A DNA stretch of 56,856 bases from Zoogloea sp. Its GTDB lineage: Bacteria; Pseudomonadota; Gammaproteobacteria; Burkholderiales; Rhodocyclaceae. The notes below the pieces were generated by a model. The model saw nothing but the letters and a program-made list of their open reading frames with translations. It was not told the DNA's origin and did no database searches. Shown one piece after another: positions 55,981 through 56,856 of this stretch. The stretch lies in contig JAKLLO010000007.1 of assembly GCA_023150095.1 (NCBI GenBank), forward strand, positions 1 through 56,856, given 5' to 3'. The position numbers and the translations under genes were made by a program. The first letter of the stretch is position 1; each line of letters opens with the position of its first letter.

Positions 55981-56856
55981 ATGCCCCGACACCTGCTCTA
56001 CCTGATTGTCTTCATCGAAGGCTTTTGCTCCCTCGGGGCGGAGGTCATCGCCCTGCGTCGGCTGGTGCCCCATGTGGGCAGCGCCATCGTCGTCACCGCG
56101 CCCACCATCGGCTTCTTCCTGCTGGCGCTGGCTTTGGGCTACGCCTCCGGCGCGAAGGTGAGCGAGCGCTTCACTCAGGTGGTGGCGCGCAATTTTCTGA
56201 TCTCGGCGCTGCTGGCCGGGCTGGGGCTGGCGCGGCTCACCGTCGATGGCCTGTTCGCCCACCTCCAGCCTGCCGGCGTGGCCTATCTGATCTTCATCGG
56301 CGGTGTGCTGTGCCCGCTGGCCTGGCTGCTGGGCCAGACTGTGCCGGTGCTCACCAACCTGATGAAGCACATGCGCGCCGGCGAGGCGAGCGGCTACGCG
56401 CTGTACTGGTCCACGCTGGGGAGCTTTCTCGGTTCGGTGAGCCTGTCGCTGGGGGTGATGCAGTGGCTGGGCGTATCGGCGGCGGTGCTGGTGTGCGCGC
56501 TGCTGCTGGCGCTGGGCAGCCTGCGGCTGGCGACGCCGGGCTGGCGTGGCTGGATGGGTGCGGCGCTGGCGTCAGCGGGCGCGGTGGCGATCAACGTCTT
56601 TCCGCCCACCGACGTGCACGACACGCCCTACGCCGACTACGCCGTGACGCCGGTGGCCTTGCCCGGCAGCGTGGACGCCCGGGCCTTCTTCGTGAACAAC
56701 TCCCTCGCGTCGCTGATCGACGCCAGCGAGCCGCCGCGCTACGCGAAGTACGTCACCCACCTGCGCCGCATCCTGCTGGAGGATCTCGGCTTCAAGGCCA
56801 GGGACATCCTCGTGCTGGGCGCCGGCGGCTTCACCCTGTCGCACCGGGAGCCCTTC
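55981..56856 (+). CDS. Membrane-linked spermidine synthase-like protein (3' truncated)
   Basis: The frame is open from ATG 55981 (or 55951) to the window end, giving 292 visible residues. About six to seven hydrophobic segments occupy residues 1-200 (LLYLIVFIEGFCSLGAE, IGFFLLALALGY, VAYLIFIGGVLCPLAWLLGQ), followed by a soluble domain whose DILVLGAGGFTLS matches the SAM/dcSAM-binding Rossmann motif of spermidine synthases. Fused membrane-SpeE proteins are known in many bacteria and have uncertain function. The C-terminal catalytic part is cut off. Confidence 0.8.
   Translation, partial: MPRHLLYLIVFIEGFCSLGAEVIALRRLVPHVGSAIVVTAPTIGFFLLALALGYASGAKVSERFTQVVARNFLISALLAGLGLARLTVDGLFAHLQPAGVAYLIFIGGVLCPLAWLLGQTVPVLTNLMKHMRAGEASGYALYWSTLGSFLGSVSLSLGVMQWLGVSAAVLVCALLLALGSLRLATPGWRGWMGAALASAGAVAINVFPPTDVHDTPYADYAVTPVALPGSVDARAFFVNNSLASLIDASEPPRYAKYVTHLRRILLEDLGFKARDILVLGAGGFTLSHREPF

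Overview
The window is about 57 kb of GC-rich, gene-dense DNA. Urease, PHA-type enoyl-CoA hydratase, TctDE-like two-component, PQQ alcohol oxidation, MbnP/MbnH and trifunctional-style PutA gene types together suggest a free-living Betaproteobacterium, perhaps of the Rhodocyclales (Azoarcus/Thauera/Zoogloea type). This placement is inferred from gene content only; no rRNA or tRNA is present. Both ends are cut: ureA lacks its first codons and a membrane spermidine-synthase-like gene runs off the right end.

Left part (1-6.8 kb): a urease operon ureA-B-C-(membrane protein)-E-F-(patatin)-G. Two gaps in it hold inverted pairs of a 22-bp REP-like palindrome, and a patatin phospholipase starts on the base after the ureF stop. 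A PhaJ-type hydratase and a clear terminator follow. From 6.8 to 14.6 kb a TctDE-like sensor/regulator pair is divergent from a porin and an ABC importer (binding protein, fused double permease, ATPase). The porin and binding-protein genes both carry a GAAAGC-N5-GAAAG direct repeat upstream, so the regulator probably controls both. An AbrB-family membrane protein follows.

Middle part (15.7-32.4 kb): a seven-gene minus-strand operon (SoxYZ-like carrier, MBL hydrolase, TonB, sensor kinase, LuxR regulator, secreted SRPBCC protein, NosR-like flavo/iron-sulfur membrane protein), with its first five genes joined by 4-nt overlaps, lies divergent to a PQQ alcohol dehydrogenase. The dehydrogenase has the extra Asp two residues after the catalytic Asp that marks lanthanide-using enzymes. 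Next on the plus strand is a copper cluster: an outer-membrane receptor with the CxxxM and HxM residues known from OprC, an Ig-like lipoprotein, an MbnP with a long extra N-terminal part, and MbnH. A 17-bp motif is shared upstream of the receptor and of mbnP. The PQQ synthesis genes pqqABCDE lie further right (51.6-54.9 kb) with a divergent S33 peptidase-like hydrolase.

Right part: PutA and an SDR dehydrogenase (32.5-37.1 kb); a 21-bp tandem repeat tract in a convergent gap; then a compact minus-strand operon of three genes (NDT-like/TPR/SLOG-like sensor, CapV-like patatin, TIR-TM-14-blade WD40 protein). It looks like an undescribed nucleotide-signalled abortive-infection module and is the best candidate for a new system here. 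Next to it is a pair of secreted proteins, one with a possible caspase-type His/Cys dyad. Housekeeping genes (yidD variant, prfC, GNAT, EEP nuclease) and an AT-rich, apparently non-coding island at about 48.2-48.5 kb complete the window.
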